Of a DNA stretch of 39,293 nt, positions 5,969-15,640 are shown piece by piece. The notes beneath the pieces were generated by a model. That model ran no database searches. It was given only the letters and a program-made list of their open reading frames with translations, and was not told where the DNA came from. The stretch lies in NCBI GenBank assembly GCA_031285205.1, contig JAITWO010000038.1, forward strand, positions 1 through 39,293, read 5' to 3'. The DNA is from Methanomassiliicoccaceae archaeon (lineage in GTDB: Archaea > Thermoplasmatota > Thermoplasmata > Methanomassiliicoccales > Methanomethylophilaceae). A program made the position numbers and the translations under genes. Positions within the stretch are counted from its first letter, which is position 1. Every line of letters begins with the position of its first letter.

Positions 5969-8004
5969 GCATTTTGCATATCGGCCTAGGATTTGATACA
6001 GGAGGAACATACACTGACGCCGTCCTTATGGACATGGCGACCAACGGCGTCATCAGAAAATCAAAAGCATTGACGACACGCGATGACCTTTCCGTGGGCA
6101 TAAGGAACACGCTGACCGGTTTTGATGAGAACGTCCTTAACAACGTGGCGATGGTGTCATTATCGTCAACGCTGGCAACAAACTCCATCGTGGAAGGCAA
6201 AGGATGCCGCGTCGGGCTTATATGCGTTGGCGAAGAATTCGAGATGTCCATACCGGTGGACCTTCACATAACAATATCGGGAGGCCACGACCTGGAGGGG
6301 AAGGAGGCCGGAGAACTGGATGAGGAGGCGGCGAGAAGGTTCATGATGTCCGTCAAAGACAAAGTGGATGCGCTGGCCATAAACAGCTATCTCAGCGTCC
6401 GTAACCCTGACCATGAGCTCCGTCTGAAAAAGATCGCGAAAGAGGCCCTCAACATACCTGTGGTGTGCGGCCACGAGTTGTCATCAAGCCTCGGGTACAA
6501 TGAACGTACTGTTACGTCAGTAATGAACTCACGTCTGATCCCGATAATAAGAGAACTGATGGACTCCGTTAAAAAAGTGATGAACGAGCACGGCATAAAG
6601 GCTCCGTTGATGATAGTGAAGGGTGACGGTTCGATCATGAGCGAGGAGGTGGCGCTAGAACGGCCCGTGGAGACCATACTGTCGGGCCCGGCGGCATCCC
6701 TCATCGGGGCGAAGATGCTCACCGGAAGAGAGGACGCCATAGTGATGGATATGGGCGGGACGACGCTGGACATCGGCATCCTCAGGAACGGCTACCCGCG
6801 ATTGGAGAAAGAAGGGGCGATCATCGGCGGCCACAGGACGAGGGTGATGGCCGCAGAGATATCCACATCGGGCATAGGAGGGGACTCGAGGATAATAGTC
6901 AACGGAAGCCGCTTCATGCTGGAAACGGTGCGTGTTGTGCCGTTATGCATAGCGGCATCCAGATGGCCTCAGCTGATCCCCCGTCTGAAAGATGTTTCAG
7001 AGATGAGGTCACGATTCTCACCGGAGAGCATGGACGTGATGAACATCGTCCAGGATACGGAATTCTTCATTAAACTGAAGGACATAAAGAATGTGCTGCT
7101 TAGCCGCGAGGACACCGCTTTGCTCAGCCTTATAGAAAAAGAACCGCTCTCCCTTAAAGAGGCGGGAATGAAACTGAACGTTCACCCGTTCTCATTCAAT
7201 GTTGCCAAGATGGAGAGTCTGGGCATGATACAGCGTATCGGCCTCACACCTACCGATCTTCTGCATGCGGACGGCAGTTATGTGAAATATGATAGGACCG
7301 CGTCTGAATATGCGGTCGCCCACCAGTCGCATAAGATGGGCATGAGCGGAAAAGAGTTCATTGCATTCGCCGGAGAAAGGGTCATTGACAAATTGGCGGA
7401 AGAATTGTTGAGAAAGCTGTTCTTCGAGGAGACCGGCACGTTACGTATAGATGCCGTAGGGATGGACCTTATGGGCAAGGCGATCTCGCGCACGGACGGG
7501 ATGGATTACGGGTGCGTGATAAAACTCAACAAACCGATCGTCGGCATAGGTGCTCCCGTATCTGCGTGGTTCCCCCGGGTGGCCGAGAAATTTGAAACGG
7601 AACTGTTATTGCCGGAGCATTCCGAGGTGGGGAATGCAGTGGGCGCAGTCACCGGAAGCATCGTGGAGAGCATGGACATTCTTTTAAAGCCGGGAGTGGG
7701 CGAGAACGCGCTGGACGACCCGTCGTGCATACTGTTCGCACCGTTCGGGCGCATCGAGTTCGAAAAGCTCAGCCAGGCAGAGGTGTTCGCAGTGGAAGAA
7801 GGAGGAAGGCATCTCAGGGAGCGTGCCAGGAAGGCCGGCGCAGACAATATCGAAGTGCGTTCCGAAAAACGCGAGAAGAAGGTGAGCCTCGGAGAGGGCT
7901 ATGAGGGCCGTATCCTCATAGAGACACAGATAACGGTCATGGCCGTCGGAAAACCGAGACAGTTCAAAATGGAAGAGTACGTCAGCGATTATGTGAAACT
8001 GTGA
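5965..8004 (+). CDS. Hydantoinase/oxoprolinase-family ATPase (HyuA-like)
   Basis: A 679-residue protein starting at GTG 5965 within a GTGA overlap. The N-terminus has the ASKHA phosphate motif DTGGTYTDAVL (11-21). Further motifs are SLSSTLATNSIVEG, the ATPase-core segment VMDMGGTTLDIG and EISTSGIGGDS, all typical of HyuA-type ATPases. A winged-helix-like insertion lies in the middle (segment beginning TALLSLIEKEPLSLKEAG). The well-known activity is ATP-dependent opening of hydantoins or 5-oxoproline. In corrinoid systems, ASKHA relatives such as RamA and other activators reduce Co(II). No C-terminal ferredoxin CxxC cluster is seen, so a RamA-like electron-transfer role is not directly supported. 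Co-location with the methyltransferase suggests a role in substrate handling or activation. Confidence 0.85.
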   Translation: MSILHIGLGFDTGGTYTDAVLMDMATNGVIRKSKALTTRDDLSVGIRNTLTGFDENVLNNVAMVSLSSTLATNSIVEGKGCRVGLICVGEEFEMSIPVDLHITISGGHDLEGKEAGELDEEAARRFMMSVKDKVDALAINSYLSVRNPDHELRLKKIAKEALNIPVVCGHELSSSLGYNERTVTSVMNSRLIPIIRELMDSVKKVMNEHGIKAPLMIVKGDGSIMSEEVALERPVETILSGPAASLIGAKMLTGREDAIVMDMGGTTLDIGILRNGYPRLEKEGAIIGGHRTRVMAAEISTSGIGGDSRIIVNGSRFMLETVRVVPLCIAASRWPQLIPRLKDVSEMRSRFSPESMDVMNIVQDTEFFIKLKDIKNVLLSREDTALLSLIEKEPLSLKEAGMKLNVHPFSFNVAKMESLGMIQRIGLTPTDLLHADGSYVKYDRTASEYAVAHQSHKMGMSGKEFIAFAGERVIDKLAEELLRKLFFEETGTLRIDAVGMDLMGKAISRTDGMDYGCVIKLNKPIVGIGAPVSAWFPRVAEKFETELLLPEHSEVGNAVGAVTGSIVESMDILLKPGVGENALDDPSCILFAPFGRIEFEKLSQAEVFAVEEGGRHLRERARKAGADNIEVRSEKREKKVSLGEGYEGRILIETQITVMAVGKPRQFKMEEYVSDYVKL

Positions 8005-8008
8005 TTAT

Positions 8009-9811
8009 ATGCTCCTTAAGGCGGAATCTGTGACAAAGGCATTCGGTCCTGTCAAGGTTCTTATGAAGGCGGACCTGCAGATCAACCGCGGCGATAGCAT
8101 CGGTCTCATCGGAGTGAACGGAGCCGGCAAGAGCACGTTCATGAAGATATTCCTCGGTGAATTCAAACCCGATACAGGCGAACTGACAAGGAACACACAG
8201 AAGATAGGGTACCTGCCGCAGTTCGCCGAATCGTCATCCGAATACACCGTCCGCGACGTTCTCGGAAGGCCGTACGGGCATGTCGAGAACATAAAGAGGA
8301 GAATGACGGAAATAGATGGCCTCATGGCATCCGGCAGGGACATCGACTGGAACTCGGTGACCGAAGAATACGCCTCTCTGGAAAAGGAACTGGCAAGGTC
8401 CGGCGCAGAGGATGAGGGCCTTCTGCTGTCATCCTTGGGAAAGGTGGGATTGTCAGAGGGGATGATGGAAAGGACGATGGACACGCTCAGCGGCGGCGAG
8501 CGTACCAAAGTCATGTTGGCGAGGGCGCTTGTGCAGGCAGAGGGGTGCGATGTGCTCTTCCTGGACGAGCCGACCAGTCATCTGGACATATCGACCGTTG
8601 AATGGTTGGAGGACCACCTTCTTGAGACGAAGTGCACACTGGTGGTGATAAGCCATGACCGCTACTTCTTGGATAAGGTTGCAACAAGGATGACCGAGAT
8701 CTCTTTCGGAAGGACGAGGGAGTACAAAGGCAATTATTCCGCGTTCGTCATGAAAAAGATGCTTGAGATAGAAAGAATGGAGGCAGAGTACAAAAAATAC
8801 GCAGCCAACAAAAGAAGACAGGAGGAGATCGCCGAGAACATGCACAGGGACCAGTGGTTCTTCTCCACCCATAAGACAAGAAAGAAGATGATCGAACGTC
8901 TTGAGGAAAAGGAATCCCCTGAGGTAAGCAGGGATATCACAGTGAAGATACAGGCGGCACAGAAGTCCGGGAAGAATGTGATCACCGCCAAGAACCTGAA
9001 AATAAAGCTTAACGGGAACGTGATACTGGAGAACGTTGACCTGGATGTGATGAAGGGAGATAAAATAGGCGTGTTCGGGGAGAACGGTGCCGGAAAGAGC
9101 ACACTGATCAAAGCGTTGCTGGGCCAGATACCCTCTGACGGCGAACTGTGGGTCGCCCCTGGCGCAAAGATAGGGTATTTTTCACAAGGTCACGATAAAC
9201 TGAACCTGAACCTGACGGCAGAGGAGCAGATACTTAAGGTCATAGGGAACGAAAGAAGGGCTGAGGCGAGAGGATTGCTGGCAAGGATGCTCCTCACCGG
9301 AGATCAGGTTGATAGACCTATGAGGACCCTGTCGGGAGGCGAGAGAGCCAGGGTAGCACTGACGTTGCTGCTCCTTGATGAGACGAACCTGCTCATCCTG
9401 GACGAGCCCACCAACTATCTGGACATCCCCTCACGGCATGCGGTGGAAGAGGCATTGAACGATTATGAGGGGACGATGATAGTGATAACCCACGACCGTT
9501 ACTTCTTGGATTCCGTGTGCACGAAGGTGTGCCACGTCAGTGACAAAAAAGTGAAGGTGTTCAACGGCACATACTCGCAGATGCGCGGCCGCCCCAATAC
9601 AACGGAGATCGTCATGGATGCTGACGAATACCGTGTGGTCTCACCGTTCACCAACTGGGCGCTCAACCGTAAATATTCGAAGGGCGACAGGGTGCTGATA
9701 GCACCTGCCGAGATGAAGAGCTACGAATGGGCGCTTGACCAGGGTAAACTGAAGAGGACCGGCGGAAGACAGAGAAAGAAGGTCAGCGTTGAGGACGATG
9801 ATGATCAGTGA
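8009..9811 (+). CDS. ABC-F family ATPase (duplicated ABC domains, no membrane segments)
   Basis: A 600-residue soluble protein with two ABC domains. Domain 1 has GVNGAGKST (35-43), the LSGGERTKVMLARAL signature and a FLDEPTSHLD Walker B. Domain 2 has GENGAGKST, LSGGERARVAL and ILDEPTNYLD. A charged linker rich in Lys, Glu and Arg separates them, as in ABC-F factors that act on ribosomes (EttA, Uup, Msr types). No transmembrane partner is adjacent. It starts four bases after the hydantoinase stop and may be cotranscribed with it. Its end overlaps the convergent NifV-like gene by seven bases. It is likely a translation or antibiotic-tolerance factor; the exact subtype is not assignable. Confidence 0.9.
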   Translation: MLLKAESVTKAFGPVKVLMKADLQINRGDSIGLIGVNGAGKSTFMKIFLGEFKPDTGELTRNTQKIGYLPQFAESSSEYTVRDVLGRPYGHVENIKRRMTEIDGLMASGRDIDWNSVTEEYASLEKELARSGAEDEGLLLSSLGKVGLSEGMMERTMDTLSGGERTKVMLARALVQAEGCDVLFLDEPTSHLDISTVEWLEDHLLETKCTLVVISHDRYFLDKVATRMTEISFGRTREYKGNYSAFVMKKMLEIERMEAEYKKYAANKRRQEEIAENMHRDQWFFSTHKTRKKMIERLEEKESPEVSRDITVKIQAAQKSGKNVITAKNLKIKLNGNVILENVDLDVMKGDKIGVFGENGAGKSTLIKALLGQIPSDGELWVAPGAKIGYFSQGHDKLNLNLTAEEQILKVIGNERRAEARGLLARMLLTGDQVDRPMRTLSGGERARVALTLLLLDETNLLILDEPTNYLDIPSRHAVEEALNDYEGTMIVITHDRYFLDSVCTKVCHVSDKKVKVFNGTYSQMRGRPNTTEIVMDADEYRVVSPFTNWALNRKYSKGDRVLIAPAEMKSYEWALDQGKLKRTGGRQRKKVSVEDDDDQ

Positions 9812-10977
9812 TCGAACAGCTCGATGTTCTTGATCAGGTTGTCGTACAGGCTGAATAACTCGTCTGATGTCAGTGCGCGCTTCATCGCTATGGATGCCTT
9901 CCGAACGTTGTTGAGAAGGAGCTGTGCGGTATCATCATCAAGTTCTATTCCCCTCTTCCCGAGGTCGGATATCAGTGTGCTTCTCCCGGAATGCTTTCCG
10001 ATGACGATCGCCCTCTTCAATCCCACTTCCTCCGGGTCGTAAGGCTCGTAGTTCTTGTGATCCTTGATTATCCCGTCGGTGTGTATCCCTGCCTCGTGAG
10101 CGAAACAGTTTGCACCGAGGAACGGCTTTGAAGCGTATATCGGCCTTCCGGATGCCACCGACACGAACTCCGCCAGCGGCCTCAGCTTTGCCGGATCGAC
10201 ACCCGTCTCCATGTTGAGAAGATGCCTGCATGTCATGACGATCTCCTCAAGCGCCGTGTTCCCGCTCCTCTCGCCTATGCCCATCACCGTCGTGCTGACG
10301 AACTTCGCTCCGGCCTTTACACCGGCAAGGGTGTTCGCATTTGCCATCCCGAAATCGTCGTGCGTGTGCATCTCTATGTCAATGCCGACGAGGCTTATTA
10401 TCGTCTTGATCCTCTCAAAGGCGGTGAACGGGTCCTCGCGCCCTATGGTGTCGCAGTATCTGAGTCTCTTTGCACCGGCCTCCTTGGCGGTCCTTGCGAA
10501 CTCGATTAAAAACCCAAGGTCGGCGCGTGATGCGTCCTCTGCATTGCATGATATGTACAATCCGTGGTCTGCGGCGTGCTGCACCGATTCGGATACCTTA
10601 TCGAGCACCCACTGTCTTGTTTTCTTTATCTTGTTCTTTATGTGGATATCAGATGATGACATTGATACCGCTACTGCATCAACATCACAGTCGATGCTGT
10701 CATTCACATCGTGAACATCCGCACGGTTCCATCCAAGGATGGATGCGTCCAATCCCATGTGAGCGATATGCTTCACAGCTGTTTTCTCATCCCCTCCCAT
10801 TGCCGGTATGCCTGCCTCTATCTGCGGAACTCCGGCATCATCAAGCATCTGGGCTATCTTGTACTTCTCTATGTTGGCAAAGACGATACCTGCCGTCTGC
10901 TCCCCGTCGCGGAGCGTGGTGTCACATACTACGACACGGCGGTCCAGTATCTTAAGGACGTCTTCTTTTGTTCTCAT
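9805..10977 (-). CDS. NifV-like (homo)citrate-type synthase; candidate Re-citrate synthase
   Basis: A 390-residue DRE-TIM metallolyase of the LeuA/NifV/AksA family. Visible are DTTLRDGEQ (19-27) with the TAGIVFA segment, QIEAGIPAMGGDEK, the metal-binding HTHDDFGMANA motif, NTALEEIVM and the C-terminal HEAGIHTDG region. The opening is closest in appearance to NifV homocitrate synthases. Three roles are possible: homocitrate synthesis for coenzyme B (AksA), nitrogenase cofactor synthesis (NifV), or Re-citrate synthase, whose known members belong to this family. No nitrogenase gene is visible. The icd gene 8 kb away makes Re-citrate synthase attractive. The C-terminal LeuA allosteric domain is short or absent. 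ATG 10977 has GAGGAATGG upstream. Confidence 0.85.
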   Translation of the reverse strand: MRTKEDVLKILDRRVVVCDTTLRDGEQTAGIVFANIEKYKIAQMLDDAGVPQIEAGIPAMGGDEKTAVKHIAHMGLDASILGWNRADVHDVNDSIDCDVDAVAVSMSSSDIHIKNKIKKTRQWVLDKVSESVQHAADHGLYISCNAEDASRADLGFLIEFARTAKEAGAKRLRYCDTIGREDPFTAFERIKTIISLVGIDIEMHTHDDFGMANANTLAGVKAGAKFVSTTVMGIGERSGNTALEEIVMTCRHLLNMETGVDPAKLRPLAEFVSVASGRPIYASKPFLGANCFAHEAGIHTDGIIKDHKNYEPYDPEEVGLKRAIVIGKHSGRSTLISDLGKRGIELDDDTAQLLLNNVRKASIAMKRALTSDELFSLYDNLIKNIELFDH

Positions 10978-11052
10978 CTTCCATTCCTCTGCTCTACAAA
11001 GCTCGAAACCGACATCATCGGACGAAATCAGCGAAATTGGAGATGGACTTTT

Positions 11053-11063
11053 GTTATAAAAAC
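11053..11063 (-). promoter_or_regulatory. Probable TATA box of the NifV-like gene
   Basis: On the minus strand this reads GTTTTTATAAC. It predicts a start near 11030 and a leader of about 50 bases. Confidence 0.4.
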
Positions 11064-11100
11064 TATTATCCTTCGTTCGACAGTATTCATTGAAAAATTA

Positions 11101-11125
11101 TAAGAAAGATGCCTGATAGGCATCT
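11101..11125 (-). terminator. Terminator hairpin of the InlB-repeat surface protein gene
   Basis: On the minus strand AGATGCC-TATCA-GGCATCT (11107-11125) is a perfect 7-bp stem followed by TTCTTA, 27 bases after the stop codon. The same stem and flanks follow the neighbouring paralogue. Confidence 0.7.
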
Positions 11126-11151
11126 GTTTGTAAGGATGCGGATCCGGTGCC

Positions 11152-14100
11152 TTATTCCTCTTCCTCCTCTTTCTTCCTTCTCCACCAGTCGATCAGCAGC
11201 AGCGAGATCATGATTATGGAGGCGATCAGTATGATCCAAAGTGCGAAGGACTTCTTTGCCTCCGAGAACTCTCCTGTCACATCGACATGGCTGCTCACGG
11301 CGACCGTGTACACAGGCTCCAAGAGCCTCACAGGCCTGCCGTCATCCCATCCTTCGAAATTGTATCCAGACGGGATATTGGCCGTTGCCTCAAGGATCGC
11401 TCCGTACGGTATCGTCAATGTGACACTCGGCGCAGCTGCATCAAGTGTTCCGCTGAATATTACCGTCCCGGCGTCGGTGACCGTGTACGTTAATGTTCCT
11501 CCGTTGCCGCTGTGGCTTATGATCACGGTGAATGTCATGCGCTCCCATTGTGCGTACAGCGTGACCGCATCTCCGTCGACATCTGTGAGGTTGAGGACAT
11601 CTGCTTCGTCGTCGTAAACCACGGATCCGCCGGCAGATGTTGCCCAACCCTTGAACGTCCATCCCGTCAACTCGTACAAATTCATGGTCAATGCGCTCGA
11701 TATGTCGTATACGTGCGTTGAATCCGCTGTTGTTCCGCTGACCGTACCGCTTGCTGTGGCCGGCTCATTGGCATCGTATATCACTGTGTACGTGTTAGCG
11801 GTCCATTGTGCGTACAATGTTATAGTACCGCCCGTTACGATGTTCGGCATCACCGCACCGTCCGCATATGCAACACCGGATCCGTTCGATGCTGTGTTCC
11901 ATCCTGCGAACTCCCATCCAATCAGTGTGAATGCGTTGGTACTCAGTTCACCGGCAGGATCATCGTAATCCAGCGTGGTACTTGCCATTGTTCCACTAAT
12001 CGTGCCGCTCGCCGCAGACGGCTTGTTGGCATCGTACGATACTGTGTACGGTGTCTTTGCCCATACCGCATATATCGTCACCGTACCGGTTGTTGCGATG
12101 TTGGGCTTGACCTCCTCATCATCGTAATCTACGGTTCCGCCTGCAGATGTTGCCCATCCTGCGAACGCCCATCCGGTCAGTGCGAATGCGCTGATCCTCA
12201 GTTTGCCTGTGGGGTCGTCGTATGTTAGCACAGAATTGGCCATTGTTCCGCTTATGGTGCCGGTTGCTGCGGACGGCTTGTTGGAATCGTACACTACGGT
12301 GTATGTGTTCGCCTGCCATATCGCATATAATGTGATCGTTGCTCCGGGCGTTGACGTGAGGTCAAGAACGCTCTGGCCGTTTGTATATGCATCACCCGAA
12401 CCGTCCGTCGCCGTGTTCCATCCGGTGAACGACCATCCTGTCAGCTCATACAGATTCATGATCAATGCGCTTGATGTATCTGATTCGTGCGTCGAATCGT
12501 CCATTGTTCCGCTTACGGTGCCGCTCGCTCCGGACGGCTCATTGGGGAGGTATTCCACATAGTAGATCATCACCGACGTCACCGTAACTTCCACGTTGCC
12601 GATGACGTTCCCAATGGTAAGCATCCCTCCGAATTCATCATATATGTATCCTTCGAAGCTCGCACCGCCCATCGTGACCGTTATCTTCGCAGTGTAACCT
12701 GTCTCCATCTCAAAACTGATGTACAGGTCATAACCGTGCCTCACCACAAGTATCGATTCTGTCGGGGATACAACCCATTCTTCGGCAGACCAGTTCCAGT
12801 TCATTATGTGGGTGTCGGTCGTATCGATCTCCACGGTGTAGACCGCGTCTATGTCGATGATGTAGTTGTCGTGCACGGTCGTTAAGTTGTACTCATACAC
12901 ACCGTCCGACGGAACCGTCGGATAACCGATCCACCATATGACTCCGGTGCCGTAGTTCAGCGTCACCAGCGGGATGCCTCCCGCATATTCCGGACGGAGC
13001 TTGAATGAGAACTCGAAGTCGTCACCGCTTTGTACCACCGTTGACAGTAATCCATCGATCCCCGGCCCCAACGGCGGGTCGCCCGTGAGCGTGCCCGCTA
13101 CATAATGATTTTCGGATGAGGCGCTGAATGTTATGTCATACGCGGTCCTCTCCGCATACACAAAGATAATGATGTCCGTCTGTATCAGATCTACCTTGAT
13201 CGTCTTCTCGGTCCAATCATTTGTGATCACATAGATCTCTCCCGGTGCGATCGTGCCGCCTCGGGATATTGATATTTCCATCTTTACGTACTTTACGTCC
13301 ATTTTGATCTTGAGATCAACTTCACCGTCATATGTGGCAGGCACATTGCCTTCTATCTCCCATTCGAATCCCCCTCTGATTATGCTGGCACTGTCCATCT
13401 CTACATCAAAACCGATACCGGTCGGGAATATCGTATATGCACGCTTCACTTTGGGTATGTTGTTCGCGTATGTGTATGCATCATCTCCGTATATGTCGCT
13501 GTGCTGATACGTAAAACCGGTTCCGCCCGGCGGGAAGGTGTAGAAGTAGTTGCCCACGTGCAACGATATCTCACGATTTTGAACGAACCACTCGAATCTC
13601 GGATTGACCGTGAACGTGTAATCAAATCTCTCGCCCAGGGGCACATAGTATCTTATGTAACCGTTGCCGAGATCTATGTTCCTGTACGTTCCTAACGGTT
13701 CTATTGTGAATCCGGATTCCGACCTTACGGTCACCCACATGAAGATCGTATCGTCTCCTGTGTATGCTATCAGCTTGGGATACTCGTCATATGACAGGGC
13801 GGGGTCCGTTGTCCACAACTTTGAATCATCATTGGCGATGCTCCAGCCCGGGACGACGCCGCTTGGGAACAGCGAGGTGAGTGTGGGTACGGCGGTGTTC
13901 GACTGATTATACGTGCCTACTGTCTTCATCTGAGTTGCGGTCTTGGCACCAGACACCGAACCGGGGTTAGTGACCGTACCGATCCCTGACAGGTTGTTAG
14001 GCGTTGTTGTTATTGAACCGCGGGTGTATGTGATCCTTCCAGTCGTGAAATAGGAGTTGACGATATGTGTCGAACCTGTGGCATTGCCCAGTATCCCTCC

Positions 14101-15570
14101 TATGTTTGCCGTCACATTATTGGTTGTTGTCACTCTTATCATATATTGCTCTTCTGGGTTAGCGGGGGCCTCATCCAGGGCGTAACAGTTGACTATCGCT
14201 GCTGTTGTGGAGTCCATTCTGCCTGCGATGCCGCCTACGTTAAAGGCCGGAACCCCTCCGCCGCCTGTTTTCGTGAAAGAAGAGGTGATCGCTCCGATGT
14301 TGTAGCTGTTATATATCAGCGTACTTGTTCCGACTCCTCTTCCCACTATGCCGCCCAGCGATAACACGCCGCCGTTCATGGGTGAATTGCCCGTTCCTCT
14401 CATTATTACCGATCCGGCATTGAAGCATTCCTCTATGCGTAATGTCCCGTCCGAACCGCCCAGAATGCCGCCGACGCCCATGGTTAATGTATAGTTACCA
14501 TTCTGACCGTTCGATATTGCGGTGATCTGACCGGCATTGACGCTGTCTATTATCGTTGTTGTTCCGTTCGCATAACCCACAAGGCCGCCCAGGTACATCG
14601 TCGTGGTCGCAGATCCTGTTCCCATCGGGGCCGATGTTGCCGTGACAGGGCCGACGGCATAGCATCGCTCTATCGTAACGTTCCCTGTGGTACGGGCGGC
14701 AATGCTGCCTCCGTACACGACTGCGCCGATGTAGGGCGTGATAGACACAAAACTACTGCCCATCAGTCCCAGATTATAGACCTCCGCGCCGTTGCCCAAC
14801 AGTGCGAACATGCCTATGTGCACTCCGCCAGCCGCTTGCCATCTCTCGATGACACCGGCGTATGTCGAATAGCTGAGTCCGATTATTTCCTTGCCGTTAC
14901 CATCGAACTCTCCGGTGAACGCTGCCACCGAATATGTTGGGTTGGCCGCTGTTCCCCCTCTTGTGACGCCTATCGGAAGGAATCCCGAATCTATCTCTAT
15001 CGTTGTGCGGAACGTTCCGGCGCTGTAGGAATAAAGGTCCACCGAGTATGCGAACCTCACCCCTCCTATTATCCCTCCCACCACCATCGTATATTCGCCG
15101 AACGGGAGGTTGTTCACCATGATACGGTCTGTGTTGTTGGCGTTGTACATCCTGTCATCGAACCAGAGATACATTTCTGTGGCTGCTGATGATAATATGA
15201 CCTCGACATTCGCAGTATTGGGGAGACCGGGAGTGAACGGAACAGTGATGGTTAAACTGGACCCTCCGCTGGAGTACGAACTGAGATCCATGTCATCCAT
15301 GAGTATGTATTTTGCACTGAGCGACCACAGCACCCCCGGGAGCTCCGGTATGGTCGTGCCCTTACCTACTCTGTATAGGTCCTCGATCGTGTAGATCGGT
15401 ATGTAGTTCCCGTTCGTATTGTACACTAAGTAATCTGCACCAAGTATCCCATCCTCATCAGCGTCATTGTATGTGCCCACCGGGCCCGATACAATGGCTA
15501 CGAATGAGGATAATAAAAGTATGGATATTGCAGTGACTGACAATAACATGCAAATGTGGTTGTTCTTCAT
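11152..15570 (-). CDS. Giant adhesin-like surface protein with GLUG-like and InlB-type repeats
   Basis: A 1472-residue secreted, membrane-anchored protein. Residues ~5-30 are a hydrophobic signal or anchor (SVTAISILLLSSF). A long N-terminal body holds GLUG-like repeats (GGLVGYANG, GGILGGSDG, GGIVGRGVG). Four InlB-type (Listeria-Bacteroides) repeats of ~86 residues follow, each ending like ITLYAIWQAN (11536-12564). The C-terminus has a domain with GWDDGRPV, one transmembrane helix (IILIASIIMISLLLI) and a WWRRKKEEEEE tail. The ATG at 15570 is chosen for the GGAGGGGGATC site upstream. The protein probably mediates attachment or contact at the cell surface. It is paralogous to the next gene in its N- and C-terminal parts and in its leader. 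Confidence 0.88.
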   Translation of the reverse strand: MKNNHICMLLSVTAISILLLSSFVAIVSGPVGTYNDADEDGILGADYLVYNTNGNYIPIYTIEDLYRVGKGTTIPELPGVLWSLSAKYILMDDMDLSSYSSGGSSLTITVPFTPGLPNTANVEVILSSAATEMYLWFDDRMYNANNTDRIMVNNLPFGEYTMVVGGIIGGVRFAYSVDLYSYSAGTFRTTIEIDSGFLPIGVTRGGTAANPTYSVAAFTGEFDGNGKEIIGLSYSTYAGVIERWQAAGGVHIGMFALLGNGAEVYNLGLMGSSFVSITPYIGAVVYGGSIAARTTGNVTIERCYAVGPVTATSAPMGTGSATTTMYLGGLVGYANGTTTIIDSVNAGQITAISNGQNGNYTLTMGVGGILGGSDGTLRIEECFNAGSVIMRGTGNSPMNGGVLSLGGIVGRGVGTSTLIYNSYNIGAITSSFTKTGGGGVPAFNVGGIAGRMDSTTAAIVNCYALDEAPANPEEQYMIRVTTTNNVTANIGGILGNATGSTHIVNSYFTTGRITYTRGSITTTPNNLSGIGTVTNPGSVSGAKTATQMKTVGTYNQSNTAVPTLTSLFPSGVVPGWSIANDDSKLWTTDPALSYDEYPKLIAYTGDDTIFMWVTVRSESGFTIEPLGTYRNIDLGNGYIRYYVPLGERFDYTFTVNPRFEWFVQNREISLHVGNYFYTFPPGGTGFTYQHSDIYGDDAYTYANNIPKVKRAYTIFPTGIGFDVEMDSASIIRGGFEWEIEGNVPATYDGEVDLKIKMDVKYVKMEISISRGGTIAPGEIYVITNDWTEKTIKVDLIQTDIIIFVYAERTAYDITFSASSENHYVAGTLTGDPPLGPGIDGLLSTVVQSGDDFEFSFKLRPEYAGGIPLVTLNYGTGVIWWIGYPTVPSDGVYEYNLTTVHDNYIIDIDAVYTVEIDTTDTHIMNWNWSAEEWVVSPTESILVVRHGYDLYISFEMETGYTAKITVTMGGASFEGYIYDEFGGMLTIGNVIGNVEVTVTSVMIYYVEYLPNEPSGASGTVSGTMDDSTHESDTSSALIMNLYELTGWSFTGWNTATDGSGDAYTNGQSVLDLTSTPGATITLYAIWQANTYTVVYDSNKPSAATGTISGTMANSVLTYDDPTGKLRISAFALTGWAFAGWATSAGGTVDYDDEEVKPNIATTGTVTIYAVWAKTPYTVSYDANKPSAASGTISGTMASTTLDYDDPAGELSTNAFTLIGWEFAGWNTASNGSGVAYADGAVMPNIVTGGTITLYAQWTANTYTVIYDANEPATASGTVSGTTADSTHVYDISSALTMNLYELTGWTFKGWATSAGGSVVYDDEADVLNLTDVDGDAVTLYAQWERMTFTVIISHSGNGGTLTYTVTDAGTVIFSGTLDAAAPSVTLTIPYGAILEATANIPSGYNFEGWDDGRPVRLLEPVYTVAVSSHVDVTGEFSEAKKSFALWIILIASIIMISLLLIDWWRRKKEEEEE
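11536..12564 (-). repeat. Four tandem InlB-type repeats (85-86 codons each)
   Basis: The units begin (T/P)YTV-Y-(S/A)N(K/E)P, continue through SGT and LTGW-F-GW, and end with LYA-W. They are diverged at DNA level. Units 1 and 4 share the SSALxMNLYELTGW segment, while units 2 and 3 share DDP-GxL, hinting at past pairwise exchange. Confidence 0.85.
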
Positions 15571-15640
15571 TGCGATCCCCCTCCGCTGTGCCGCAATCTT
15601 CAACATCTGTTTCCTTCAGACTCATCCCATCTTGAAAGAT
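15571..15640 (-). promoter_or_regulatory. Leader of the InlB-repeat surface gene with conserved hairpin
   Basis: The minus-strand leader carries TCTTTCA and TGAAGGA arms (15612-15639) around a 14-base loop, then ACAGCGGAGGGGGATC before the ATG. The paralogue at 22863-22945 has the same order: hairpin, then ACAGCGGAAAGGGATC. The pairing is kept through a G-U wobble. Confidence 0.55.

Noticed and set aside
5965-8004. RamA-type corrinoid activation protein
   Set aside because: The sequence follows HyuA-type hydantoinase motifs and lacks the C-terminal ferredoxin cysteines of RamA; only a loose ASKHA relationship remains.
9805-10977. Evidence for nitrogen fixation from a NifV-like gene
   Set aside because: No nif structural or assembly gene is visible, and the family also includes coenzyme B and Re-citrate synthases.
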